From contig CBDCFT010000015.1 of NCBI GenBank assembly GCA_965216365.1, forward strand, positions 62,001 through 126,000: 64,000 nucleotides of DNA. The letters run 5' to 3'. Both the position numbers and the translations under genes were made by a program. The notes under the pieces were generated by a model that searched no databases, was not told the DNA's origin, and saw only the letters and a program-made list of their open reading frames with translations. This DNA comes from CBDCFT01 sp965216365. Its GTDB lineage: Bacteria > Pseudomonadota > Gammaproteobacteria > Arenicellales > CBDCFT01. Below, in pieces: positions 53,952 through 62,037 of the stretch (its first letter is position 1; each line of letters begins with the position of its first letter).

Positions 53952-55079
53952 CTAGTGTACTGTCTCTAAAATAGCTTTGCATTTCCCAACTTTACGCAGG
54001 ATGTCATCGACTTTAGCGTTCCAAACGAAAGGTTTGGGATGTTCGTTGTACACCTTGATGAATTGTTTAATCGTATGCGTCAATTCCTTAACGCTGGTGA
54101 ATACTCCACGACGTAGTTGTTTTTCAGTGAGTTGACCAAACCAGCGTTCGATCAAGTTTAACCAAGAGCAGCTCGTCGGGGTGAAATGCAGATGGAATCG
54201 TGGGTGTTTGTCTAGCCACGCTTTGACGTTCGGATGGGTGTGTGTGCCGTAATTGTCGAGGATCAGATGTAATGGTTTGCTTTTGGGAAACTCACGATCG
54301 AGGCGACGTAGGAATTTGAGGAACTCCTGATGACGATGTCGCTCATAACAGTTGCCAATGATGGTGCCTTCCAGGACATTGAGGGCAGCGAACAGCGATG
54401 TGGTGCCATGGCGCTTATAGTCATGCGTGCGGGTACCACAGCGTCCGCGTTTCATCGGCAACCCCGGCTGGGTTCGATCCAGGGCCTGAATCTGACTCTT
54501 TTCATCGACACAGATGATGGCCGCTTTGTCCGGCGGATTGAGGTATAACCCTACAATGTCCGTCAACTTCTCGACGAACTCAGGATCGGTGGAGAGTTTG
54601 AACGTCTCAGTGCGATGCGGCTGTAATCCGTGGGCATCCCAGATTCGTTGCACCGTAGCCGCACTCACCTTATGTCGGTCCGCCATACTACGACAACTCC
54701 AGTGTGTCGCTCCTCGAGGCTTCACATGAAGCGTGTCATGGACAATACGTTTGACTTTGGTCGCACTGATCTCGCGCTTTCGCCCGCGTCCGGGTTTGAT
54801 CTCGGTCAAACCGTCGATCCCTTCCATCTCGAAGCGCTTGCGCCACTCGCGCACGGTCACCACGCTCACGCCGACTTCTTTGGCGATACGTGTGTTGGGT
54901 AACCCCTCGGCGGCATACACAATGATTTGTGCGCGCCAGGCCATGGCTTGCGGCGTATTGTGCGCGCGCAACCAGGATTCCAGCCGGTCGCGATCTTGAG
55001 TAGACACTTGAAGCGCTTTAGCAGGAAGGTTCATTGCCACATTCACCGACGGTTTAAACGTCTCAGGTAATGATATCAT
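53952..55079 (-). CDS. IS630-family transposase
   Basis: A 375-residue transposase. The N-terminal helix-turn-helix regions (RIAKEVGVSVVTVREWRKRF) are followed by the DDE domain: IICVDEKSQIQALDRTQPG (first Asp), LHLILDNYGTHTHPNVKAWL (second Asp) and TPTSCSWLNLIERWFGQLTEKQLRRG (Glu). The reading frame runs past the element boundary: the stop TAG (53952-53954) is made of the TA target and the next flanking base. Confidence 0.95.
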   Translation of the reverse strand: MISLPETFKPSVNVAMNLPAKALQVSTQDRDRLESWLRAHNTPQAMAWRAQIIVYAAEGLPNTRIAKEVGVSVVTVREWRKRFEMEGIDGLTEIKPGRGRKREISATKVKRIVHDTLHVKPRGATHWSCRSMADRHKVSAATVQRIWDAHGLQPHRTETFKLSTDPEFVEKLTDIVGLYLNPPDKAAIICVDEKSQIQALDRTQPGLPMKRGRCGTRTHDYKRHGTTSLFAALNVLEGTIIGNCYERHRHQEFLKFLRRLDREFPKSKPLHLILDNYGTHTHPNVKAWLDKHPRFHLHFTPTSCSWLNLIERWFGQLTEKQLRRGVFTSVKELTHTIKQFIKVYNEHPKPFVWNAKVDDILRKVGKCKAILETVH

Positions 55080-55119
55080 CGTGCGAATATAATAGATAGT
55101 TATTTATGAGACAGTACAC
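53955..55119 (-). mobile_element. Complete IS630-family insertion sequence
   Basis: A 1165-bp element with terminal inverted repeats GTGTACTGTCTC...AAATA, perfect over the first 12 bp, flanked by TA direct repeats at 53953-53954 and 55120-55121, the usual IS630/Tc1-type target duplication. Its single transposase frame is intact. It is inserted in a small secreted-protein gene. Confidence 0.93.
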
Positions 55120-55499
55120 TAGTTGTTACATTCCAGATGAACTTAAGAATTTACGCTCAATTTACCCTGTTGTCGAAGCACAAACAGCCGTCAAAGAAGG
55201 GAGGATAATGTTCAAGGAAATATACGGTTATTCTCTCCAAGTTCCTGGAAATCCTTATTGTTGCAGTAAAGTAGATTTAGTCGAAATTATCCCAGGCACA
55301 ACTGATGCCGTGTGTAGCAACGAGTACGCGGATTTGCAGAGTTTTGCGTATGAATTTGCAGAGTTATTTAATCGTGCTTTGTTTAAATCCATTGATCGTT
55401 TTTAGCAACATGCATGTACTATAAACTGAAAATCGGTTGAGCATGAATTGGACATCACATTTCCCCTTTTGTGTTCTGCCGAGACCGAAAGACGGTTGC

Positions 55500-55690
55500 G
55501 GGGATAAATCAACAGGGAGGTTGATTTAAGGTTCGCCGAATCGTGGATGATTCGTCGAACCGGCCCGTCGCAAGCGGCTTTTGGCAAGGGAAGTTCCTTT
55601 CAGGAACCAGAACGCAGGGGCGGCCGTCTTTTGGTTCCTTTTCTTGGCCGTCAAGAAAAGGAACTCGTCCAAAGCGCCGTCGGCGCAGGA
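55500..55690. repeat. Dispersed repeat with several strong hairpins
   Basis: Hairpins include a perfect 13-bp pair (GTTCCTTTTCTTG at 55634-55646 with CAAGAAAAGGAAC at 55652-55664), GGTTCG-CGAATC...GATTCG-CGAACC around 55530-55562, and GTTCC-GGAAC around 55593-55607. The QNAGAAVFWFL-type translation in one frame is familiar as a false peptide from a repeat scattered in gammaproteobacterial genomes. It fills most of the 331-nt space between the split gene and the deacetylase-fold gene; 55406-55499 shows nothing else. Confidence 0.65.
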
Positions 55691-55736
55691 CGAAAAATGT
55701 ATTATTCTTAGCATTATTGGCACAATAAGCATTCCA

Positions 55737-56681
55737 TTGACCAAACAAGTCACCGTTTATTTCGGCGAAGATCTGGCTCGTTACGGATTTGGCGAAGGTC
55801 ATCCGTTTGGGCCGGATCGTTTGTATGCGTTCTGGGAGGAAACAGTAAAACAAGGACTCGACAACAAGATCAATATTGCATCACCCGTAGCTTGTTCGGA
55901 ACAAGATTTGCTACGTTTTCACAGTGCCAAATACATAGATAAAGTCAAACTTGCCTCGCTAAGCGGCAGTGGTTACCTCGACCAGGGTGATACACCTGCT
56001 TTTCCAGGTGTATTCGAAGCGGCGTCGTTCGTTGTTGGCTCAGATTTAGACGGCCTGGAGAAAATCGTTTCCGGCGGAACACCTCGGGTCTTTGTTCCTA
56101 TCGCGGGTTTACATCACGGACGACGCGACGGCGCAGCCGGGTTTTGCGCGCTGAACGATTGCGGTGTACTGATCGAAACCTTACGCGAGAAATTCGGTAT
56201 CAAGCGAGTAGCTTATGTCGATATCGACGCGCATCATGGCGACGGCGTTTTCTACGCTTTTGAAGATGATCCTGATGTCATTTTCGCAGACATGCACGAA
56301 GACGGACGTTTCCTGTATCCCGGCACCGGTTTTGCTAGTGAAACCGGCAAGGGCGACGCCGTGGGTACTAAACTTAATATCCCAATGGAGCCGAGCAGCG
56401 ACGACGCGGCTTTTCATCGCGAATGGCCGCGGGTGGAAGAATTTTTACGCGCAACGAAACCGGAGATGATTCTTCTGCAAGCCGGGGCGGACAGTATTAA
56501 AAACGATCCTATTACCGACATGGAATACACGCCCGCAGCGCACGGTCATGCTGCGAAAAGTCTATGCCGTCTCGCGGACGAGTTTTGTCAGGGTCGGATT
56601 ATTGTTATGGGTGGCGGCGGTTACAACCGCACTAACCTCGCTCTGGGTTGGAACGAAGTCTTGAAGTCACTATTGAACTAG
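55737..56681 (+). CDS. Histone-deacetylase-fold hydrolase (AcuC / acetylpolyamine amidohydrolase-like)
   Basis: A zinc-dependent deacetylase of about 314 residues. The active-site set is complete: HHGRRDGAAGFCALND, YVDIDAHHGDGVFYAF (zinc Asp and His), DMHEDGRFLYPGTG and LQAGADSIKND (third zinc Asp). A start is hard to fix: the frame is open into the repeat to 55581. The TTG at 55737 is the best guess because family homology begins just after. Substrate may be acetylated polyamine or another amide. The stop overlaps the convergent gene by 4 nt. Confidence 0.85.
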   Translation: MTKQVTVYFGEDLARYGFGEGHPFGPDRLYAFWEETVKQGLDNKINIASPVACSEQDLLRFHSAKYIDKVKLASLSGSGYLDQGDTPAFPGVFEAASFVVGSDLDGLEKIVSGGTPRVFVPIAGLHHGRRDGAAGFCALNDCGVLIETLREKFGIKRVAYVDIDAHHGDGVFYAFEDDPDVIFADMHEDGRFLYPGTGFASETGKGDAVGTKLNIPMEPSSDDAAFHREWPRVEEFLRATKPEMILLQAGADSIKNDPITDMEYTPAAHGHAAKSLCRLADEFCQGRIIVMGGGGYNRTNLALGWNEVLKSLLN

Positions 56682-57136
56682 GATTCGGCTTTGACGATAT
56701 GCCCGTAGTCCGGGTTCGGCGAGCGCACCAGCATGCCCAGAATTTCGATAATCATTTCACCGACATCCTTTTCAATGCGAATGTCGTAAGGATGATCGTT
56801 ATCGAAATCGATCGCTTTGTTACCGTTCAGTAAATAGGTCTTGAATTTTTCCCGGTGGTCTTCACTGTAACAAATTAGGTTTGCTTCCGGACTTCCCAAA
56901 CCGCTGATGTGATGACTAAACACCACCGTCGCCACACGCCCGGCAAAATGCAGAAAAATTTCGCTAAACCACTGGTCGGGTTGATCCTTGGAATGGGCGA
57001 GTTGAATTTTTACGCGAATACCCCGCTGTTTTAACCACCGCAACGAATACTCACGCAACGTGGTTTTAAACAAACGAAAGGTGCGTGCGCTTTCCTCGTA
57101 ATGTTGATAGTAGTTGGCGAGATCGACCGCATTCAT
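56678..57136 (-). CDS. Uncharacterised protein
   Basis: A 152-residue cytoplasmic protein I do not recognise. It opens with helical NAVDLANYYQHYEESARTFRLFKTTLREYSLRWLKQRG, then strands FSEIFLHFAGRVATVVFSHHIS. A PYDIRIEKDVGEMI segment near the end is acidic. No membrane segments, no signal peptide. It converges with the deacetylase gene with a 4-nt overlap and is preceded by an 81-nt gap. Confidence 0.6.
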   Translation of the reverse strand: MNAVDLANYYQHYEESARTFRLFKTTLREYSLRWLKQRGIRVKIQLAHSKDQPDQWFSEIFLHFAGRVATVVFSHHISGLGSPEANLICYSEDHREKFKTYLLNGNKAIDFDNDHPYDIRIEKDVGEMIIEILGMLVRSPNPDYGHIVKAES

Positions 57137-57217
57137 TCCCTGGTTCCCAGTGCTTATGAAGTATTATTGCCCTACAACGAACGGGTAATGCTAGCACAAG
57201 TCAACGTGTGCTAAAAA

Positions 57218-57766
57218 TTAGCCGGTTTTACCTATATTAGCGTCGTTCCGGAGTGGCGAATTTCTTAAAATTCGTTTATTTTCCGCGACTCTCAGACGAT
57301 CCAGGTCAGGTTGAGCGATAGTCGCTCGAATCTGCTCAATATGGTCCTGGGGCAGGTTATGCGCGATTGCGCCGTGTAATACGAAAGCATGATACCAATC
57401 AAACGGCAGCAGATCGTTGTCGATATGAGTTTCCTGTGCGGCGTACAAAACAATTTCAATGGTTTGGTTTTGAAAAACAGCTTCGGTTATTTTAACCTCG
57501 TATCCGTTACCTACACCTTCAAATACATCCAGCGCTTTCTTTTGTTCCAGGGTAATCTTATAGACGGCGCCCCAAAGAATATCGTCCTCGCTGCCGGTAT
57601 AAAAGGCATTGCACTTCGCAGAGCCGTCTTGTCCGTTCTTGTGAAACGCCAAACGATAATTTTGCAAATGTGCCGAGCCGATTACTGCACTTGGGCCGAT
57701 ACGCGCTTCAAGCCGCGGACGACACAAATTCGAGCCGTATGCGAAGTAGAAAAATATTTCGCTCAC
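57218..57766 (-). CDS. Gamma-glutamylcyclotransferase-like protein
   Basis: A 182-residue protein of the AIG2/GGCT fold. FFYFAYGSNLCRPRLEARIG is the YGSN motif, LAFHKNGQDGSAKCNAFYTGSEDDILWGAVYKI the second conserved part, and the catalytic Glu is probably in LDVFEGVGNGYEV. It would cyclise gamma-glutamyl amines or peptides to 5-oxoproline. The GTG at 57766 is 2 nt after the uvrD stop and agrees with the family N-terminus; a GTG at 57808 would overlap uvrD. Translation is likely coupled to uvrD. Confidence 0.85.
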   Translation of the reverse strand: MSEIFFYFAYGSNLCRPRLEARIGPSAVIGSAHLQNYRLAFHKNGQDGSAKCNAFYTGSEDDILWGAVYKITLEQKKALDVFEGVGNGYEVKITEAVFQNQTIEIVLYAAQETHIDNDLLPFDWYHAFVLHGAIAHNLPQDHIEQIRATIAQPDLDRLRVAENKRILRNSPLRNDANIGKTG

Positions 57767-57768
57767 AC

Positions 57769-60700
57769 TTATATCGCGTGCAGACTCGTATACGCGAGTA
57801 CCAGCCACTTGCTGCCCACATCTTCAAAGTTAACCTGAACACGCGCACTCTCACCACGGCCTTCAAGATTCAACACCGTGCCATCACCGAATTTGTTGTG
57901 CCGTACACGACTACCCAACTTTATCCCGTTAACACTTTCGCCAGCACTCTCTGATTTATCGTAGCGGCGTACCACCGGACGCGAGATCATCGGTGAACGC
58001 ACTTCCTGTAAATGCTCTGCAGGAATTTCCGACAAAAATCGTGACGGGCTGGTGTAGTGCTCGCGTCCATGCAGGCGGCGTACTTCCGCATAGACCATAT
58101 ACAATTGTTGCATGGCGCGTGTCATGCCGACGTAACACAAGCGCCGCTCCTCTTCCAAACGCCCCGGTTCTTCCATGGAGCGCTGGTGAGGAAATAAACC
58201 TTCTTCCATGCCGGTCAAAAACACCAGCGGAAACTCCAGACCCTTAGCCGAATGCAGGCTCATTAACTGCACACAGTCTTCCCATTCCTCGGCCTGTCCT
58301 TCACCCGCTTCCAATGCCGCGTGCGCGAGAAACGCGGATAACTCATCCATATCATCGTTTTCGTCATGGCGAAAATTACGCGCAGCGGAAACCAGTTCCT
58401 CCAGATTTTCCACTCGTGCTTCGGCGCGTTCGCTTTTTTCCTTGCGGAAATGTTCGATCAATCCGCTGCGATTAATTACCAGATCTGCAATTTCTGACAG
58501 AGCATGATCTTCCGTCGCCTTGCGCATGTCATCAATCAACTGCAAAAACCGTTGCACTGCCTGAGTCGCTCGCGGCGACAAACCGGACTGCAACAAATCA
58601 ACGGCGGCATTGCACAAGGATTGTTGTTTCTCACGCGCATGAGCACGAATTTGATCCAGCGTCTTGTTGCCAATACCGCGCGTCGGCACATTGACCACCC
58701 GTTCAAATGCAGCATCGGAATGCGGGTTAGAAATCAAACGCATATACGCCAGCGCATCTTTAATTTCCGCGCGTTCGAAAAAGCGCAAACCGCCATAAAC
58801 GCGATATGGCATACCCACGTCTAGCAGTACTTCTTCGAACACGCGCGACTGCGCGTTGGAACGATACAAGATCGCACAACTGCTGCGTTGGTTACCCTGT
58901 CCGACCCAAGACTTTATCCGATCGATAACGAAGCGTGCTTCGTCGACTTCGTTAAACGCGGCATATAACTGAATCGGCTCGCCTTTCTCGCCTTCCGTCC
59001 ACAGCGTTTTGCCTAAGCGCCCCTGGTTTTGATCAATCACCGCATTAGCGGCGTTGAGTATGACTTCGGTAGAACGATAGTTTTGTTCCAGGCGAATGGT
59101 TTGTGCACCGGGAAAGTCTTTTTCGAACTTGCGCAGGTTTTCAACCTTAGCACCGCGCCAAGAGTAAATTGAATTGTGTGTGAGTACGCCGTTGGAAATA
59201 TAGTTGTGCGTGTTCTGAATATCCAAATCGTAGAATTCCACTGTGCCTTTACTTTCTTCTACGCTACGAACAATATCGTAGGTGCCATCCTCCGAGAAAA
59301 GCGCCATTCCACGGCGGATACTGGACGCTTTAATAAAAGGCAGGGAGCGCGACAACAATCTGGCGTTGAGGACAATGTTCACGTCTAATACTGTTTTTAT
59401 TTTTCTAACGACTTCTGAAATTTTTTTGTAATCTTTATTGCACGTTTCGAAACGCCAACTTTTCGATCCTTTCTTGGCTGCCCGCACACTTAGACCCAAA
59501 GATGCCAAAACGCTTCGGCCATAATCATCGTTTCCAACCATTGAAATTCTGTGCATGGGAGTGGCACCACGACGGTCACCACACAATGTGACAATCAGGT
59601 TTCGGCGGTTGGAGTCCCGGCTTTGAGGAAAATGGTGGGGTAAATCCGTTTCAAGCCCCGTGTCATTCAATAGTTTGGTTGCCGCTTGCTTTGTGTTAAG
59701 TGCACTAAACACCTCCTTTATATACTCCTTACTATGAACCAATCCGTTTTCCGAGCCACCGCGACGCGGTGTAAACGGTAGAGTTGGTATTCCGTATTTG
59801 AGAGAGGTAATCATCTCGTCGGCTCGCGCCGCGTTTTCGCTTTCGTGAACCCTGATTATCCAAAGCGCATCCGCATGTTCTCGCACCGAACGGGTAATGT
59901 ATCCGACCCGCTCTTTTCTTTTTCCACTTGTATACACCTGCGTTGTGCCTAATCGAAATCCGTATTCCTTTTTAAACATGAGATACAGAAAGTGGCATTG
60001 GGGCACCTGCCCGTACAGATAACCCGCAAAATGTGTGTGTTTTGGAGTACTAATCAGAATTCGTCCATTCTCGGTGGTTATTTTTATTTTGTGACCACTG
60101 ACTTTGCGCTTGTATGTTCGCAAGATTTGCGCCGGTCTAAAATCCCCGCTGCCATAACTCGATAGAATCTCGTCGCCCTTTTTCAATTTTTCAACTGATC
60201 GCAGTTGGCCATTCGCCAAGCGAATTTCTGTACCCCGCGCAATACACTGGTCATCGTCACCGACTACAGAAATATTTTTATGTTTATCGGCGAATATTTT
60301 CAGCCAACGGTATTGTATCGAGTTGGTATCCTGGAATTCGTCTACCAAAATATGACGAAAACGATCTTGATAGGTGTTGCGAATACGTTCGTTGTTTTCC
60401 ATCAATTCCAACGCGCGCAATAACAACTCGGCGAAATCCACCAGCCCGAACCGATGACACAACTCCTCGTAGTGGGAGTAAATTTTGTGCAAAACCTGCA
60501 CCTGCGGGTCGCGGGAATCCTGCAAGTCGTGGGGCCTGCGACCTTCTTCCTTGTGACCGTTGATAGTCCATTGAATTTGTCTCGGTGGCCAGTAACCTTC
60601 GTCCAGATTTAATTCCTTCAACACCCGGCGAATCATGCGCAGTTGATCGTCGCTATCCAGAATCTCGAACGTCGCCGGTAACCCGGCATCCTCAGCATGG

Positions 60701-61002
60701 GTGCGCAACATGCGATGGGACAAACTGTGAAATGTCCCCATCCACATGCCGCCGACGGGAAAACCGAGCAGCTTTTCAATCCGGCCACGCATCTCGCGCG
60801 CGGCTTTGTTGGTGAAGGTCACCGCCATGATAGACAACGGCGAGCACTGTTGCGCCTGCACCAGCCAAGCGACGCGATAAGTCAGCACCCGTGTTTTGCC
60901 GCTACCAGCGCCGGCCAGCACCAGCAATGGGCCGGGTTCGGCGGCTACCGCCTCACGTTGAGGTTCGTTTAAATCTTCGAAAATATAAGAAACATCCATC
61001 AC
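57769..61002 (-). CDS. uvrD: DNA helicase II UvrD, intein-containing precursor
   Basis: A 1077-residue precursor; without the intein the helicase is 719 residues, the usual length. Walker A is AGAGSGKTRVL near residue 31, motif Ia FTNKAAREM, the DEFQDTN box near residue 221, and motif III GDDDQ/SIYSWRGA is split by the intein after Gln252. C-terminal motifs LEQNYRST, VQLMSLHSAKGLEFPLVFLTGMEEGLFPH and EERRLCYVGMTRA are intact. It is a 3'-5' helicase of nucleotide excision and mismatch repair. GGCT-like gene follows directly. Confidence 0.97.
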   Translation of the reverse strand: MMDVSYIFEDLNEPQREAVAAEPGPLLVLAGAGSGKTRVLTYRVAWLVQAQQCSPLSIMAVTFTNKAAREMRGRIEKLLGFPVGGMWMGTFHSLSHRMLRTHAEDAGLPATFEILDSDDQLRMIRRVLKELNLDEGYWPPRQIQWTINGHKEEGRRPHDLQDSRDPQVQVLHKIYSHYEELCHRFGLVDFAELLLRALELMENNERIRNTYQDRFRHILVDEFQDTNSIQYRWLKIFADKHKNISVVGDDDQCIARGTEIRLANGQLRSVEKLKKGDEILSSYGSGDFRPAQILRTYKRKVSGHKIKITTENGRILISTPKHTHFAGYLYGQVPQCHFLYLMFKKEYGFRLGTTQVYTSGKRKERVGYITRSVREHADALWIIRVHESENAARADEMITSLKYGIPTLPFTPRRGGSENGLVHSKEYIKEVFSALNTKQAATKLLNDTGLETDLPHHFPQSRDSNRRNLIVTLCGDRRGATPMHRISMVGNDDYGRSVLASLGLSVRAAKKGSKSWRFETCNKDYKKISEVVRKIKTVLDVNIVLNARLLSRSLPFIKASSIRRGMALFSEDGTYDIVRSVEESKGTVEFYDLDIQNTHNYISNGVLTHNSIYSWRGAKVENLRKFEKDFPGAQTIRLEQNYRSTEVILNAANAVIDQNQGRLGKTLWTEGEKGEPIQLYAAFNEVDEARFVIDRIKSWVGQGNQRSSCAILYRSNAQSRVFEEVLLDVGMPYRVYGGLRFFERAEIKDALAYMRLISNPHSDAAFERVVNVPTRGIGNKTLDQIRAHAREKQQSLCNAAVDLLQSGLSPRATQAVQRFLQLIDDMRKATEDHALSEIADLVINRSGLIEHFRKEKSERAEARVENLEELVSAARNFRHDENDDMDELSAFLAHAALEAGEGQAEEWEDCVQLMSLHSAKGLEFPLVFLTGMEEGLFPHQRSMEEPGRLEEERRLCYVGMTRAMQQLYMVYAEVRRLHGREHYTSPSRFLSEIPAEHLQEVRSPMISRPVVRRYDKSESAGESVNGIKLGSRVRHNKFGDGTVLNLEGRGESARVQVNFEDVGSKWLVLAYTSLHAI
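59173..60246 (-). mobile_element. Intein in UvrD (358 residues) with GIY-YIG-like insert
   Basis: Self-splicing protein element at residues 253-610 of the precursor. It starts with the nucleophile Cys253 (CIARGTEIRLANGQ, block A), has block B ISTPKHTH with the TxxH pattern at Thr319-His322, and block F/G VEFYDLDIQNTHNYISNGV then LTHN ending in His609-Asn610, followed by Ser as the first residue of the C-extein. All splicing residues are present. Residues about 336-412 look like a GIY-YIG nuclease: FLY, then RLG(TT), R371, H376 and E396. No LAGLIDADG motif is seen. Confidence 0.95.
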
Positions 61003-61171
61003 CCAATCTTATCAACCACGGCTTCTAACCGGAATTGTTTTTACACGATACGCAACTTTAGAATACGACATGACGGTTTCGATTCTTTGCGTACACGTTT
61101 ACGCCTGTGTTGATATCGCCTACCATTAACGCCCTAGAAAAATCCGTATTTCATCGAATCCATTCCTTGCC

Positions 61172-62029
61172 ATGAAAATGACACGCGAGCAGTTCCTGAG
61201 CTGGGAGCACAAAGCCGTTACCTTGATGGGTATGTCAGGCGTCGGCAAGACCACGCTCGCCTATCATTTACCGCAAAGTACCTGGTTTCATTTTTCTGGC
61301 GATTACCGTATCGGCACCCGCTACCTGGGCGAACCGATTTTGGACAATGTGAAACGCCAGGCCATGCAGGTGGGTTTTTTGCGCGACTTGTTGCGCAGCG
61401 ATTCAATTTATATTGCCAATAACATTACCGTGCACAACCTGGAACCGATCTCGGCGTTTCTTGGCAAAATCGGCAATCCTGAATTAGGCGGCCTGCCGGT
61501 AGACGAATTCAAACGCCGCCAGCGCCTGCACTATGACGCGGAAATTAAGGCGATGCGTGATGTTGAAGCATTCGTCCACAAAGCTATAGATATCTATAAC
61601 TACCCGCATTTCGTGAACGATGCTGGCGGGAGCGTGTGCGAACTGGATGATCAGACCGTGCTCGACGTGCTGGCTAACAATACGCTGGTTATTTATTTGA
61701 AAGCTGACAGACACATGGAAGAAGTGTTGATTGATAGAGCGAAAAAAATTCCTAAGCCATTGTTTTATAGAGAAGAATTTCTCGACAAGCATCTCGCGGA
61801 ATATTTGCAGGCAAAAAAATTAGACAGTCCGAACGAAATAGTACCGGACGAATTTGTGCAATGGGTGTTTCCCAAATTACTGGAACACCGCCGCCCACGT
61901 TACGAAGCGATTGCTGAACAATACGGCTACAGTATCGATGCCAATCAAATTGAGCGCGTGCACTCCGAACAGGATTTTCTCGATCTGGTGGGCGATGCAT
62001 TAGATAAATCAAATCGCGTTGCGGCTTAA
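61172..62029 (+). CDS. P-loop ATPase of unknown function
   Basis: A 285-residue protein with a Walker A motif VTLMGMSGVGKTTLAYHLP near residue 22. It resembles small nucleotide kinases in its first half, but no shikimate- or guanylate-kinase signature is complete. NDAGGSVCELDD and LVIYLKADRH are other conserved-looking parts. metA starts 8 nt after its stop, so the two are almost certainly one operon. Its job, perhaps linked to methionine metabolism, is not known to me. Confidence 0.8.
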   Translation: MKMTREQFLSWEHKAVTLMGMSGVGKTTLAYHLPQSTWFHFSGDYRIGTRYLGEPILDNVKRQAMQVGFLRDLLRSDSIYIANNITVHNLEPISAFLGKIGNPELGGLPVDEFKRRQRLHYDAEIKAMRDVEAFVHKAIDIYNYPHFVNDAGGSVCELDDQTVLDVLANNTLVIYLKADRHMEEVLIDRAKKIPKPLFYREEFLDKHLAEYLQAKKLDSPNEIVPDEFVQWVFPKLLEHRRPRYEAIAEQYGYSIDANQIERVHSEQDFLDLVGDALDKSNRVAA

Positions 62030-62037
62030 CAACTGAA

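Larger units (their letters stand above)
53870..55405 (+). pseudogene. Small secreted protein gene split by an IS630 element
   Basis: The 5' part starts at ATG 53870 and encodes the signal peptide LPILTTLILATIMSKAFA, then meets the IS. The 3' part (55122-55405) encodes CYIPDELKNLRSIYP, with PYCCSK and VCSNE cysteines. Joining 53954 to 55122, that is, removing the element and one TA, gives a 122-residue frame without a stop, exactly in phase. The insertion falls one residue after the predicted signal-peptide cleavage. The protein family is unknown. The 3' fragment has an in-frame ATG at 55106 in the IS end. Confidence 0.85.

Noticed and set aside
55543..55728. Small proteins predicted in the repeat (FWFLFLAVKK-like)
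   Set aside because: The coding look comes from a dispersed hairpin repeat, not from a conserved gene.
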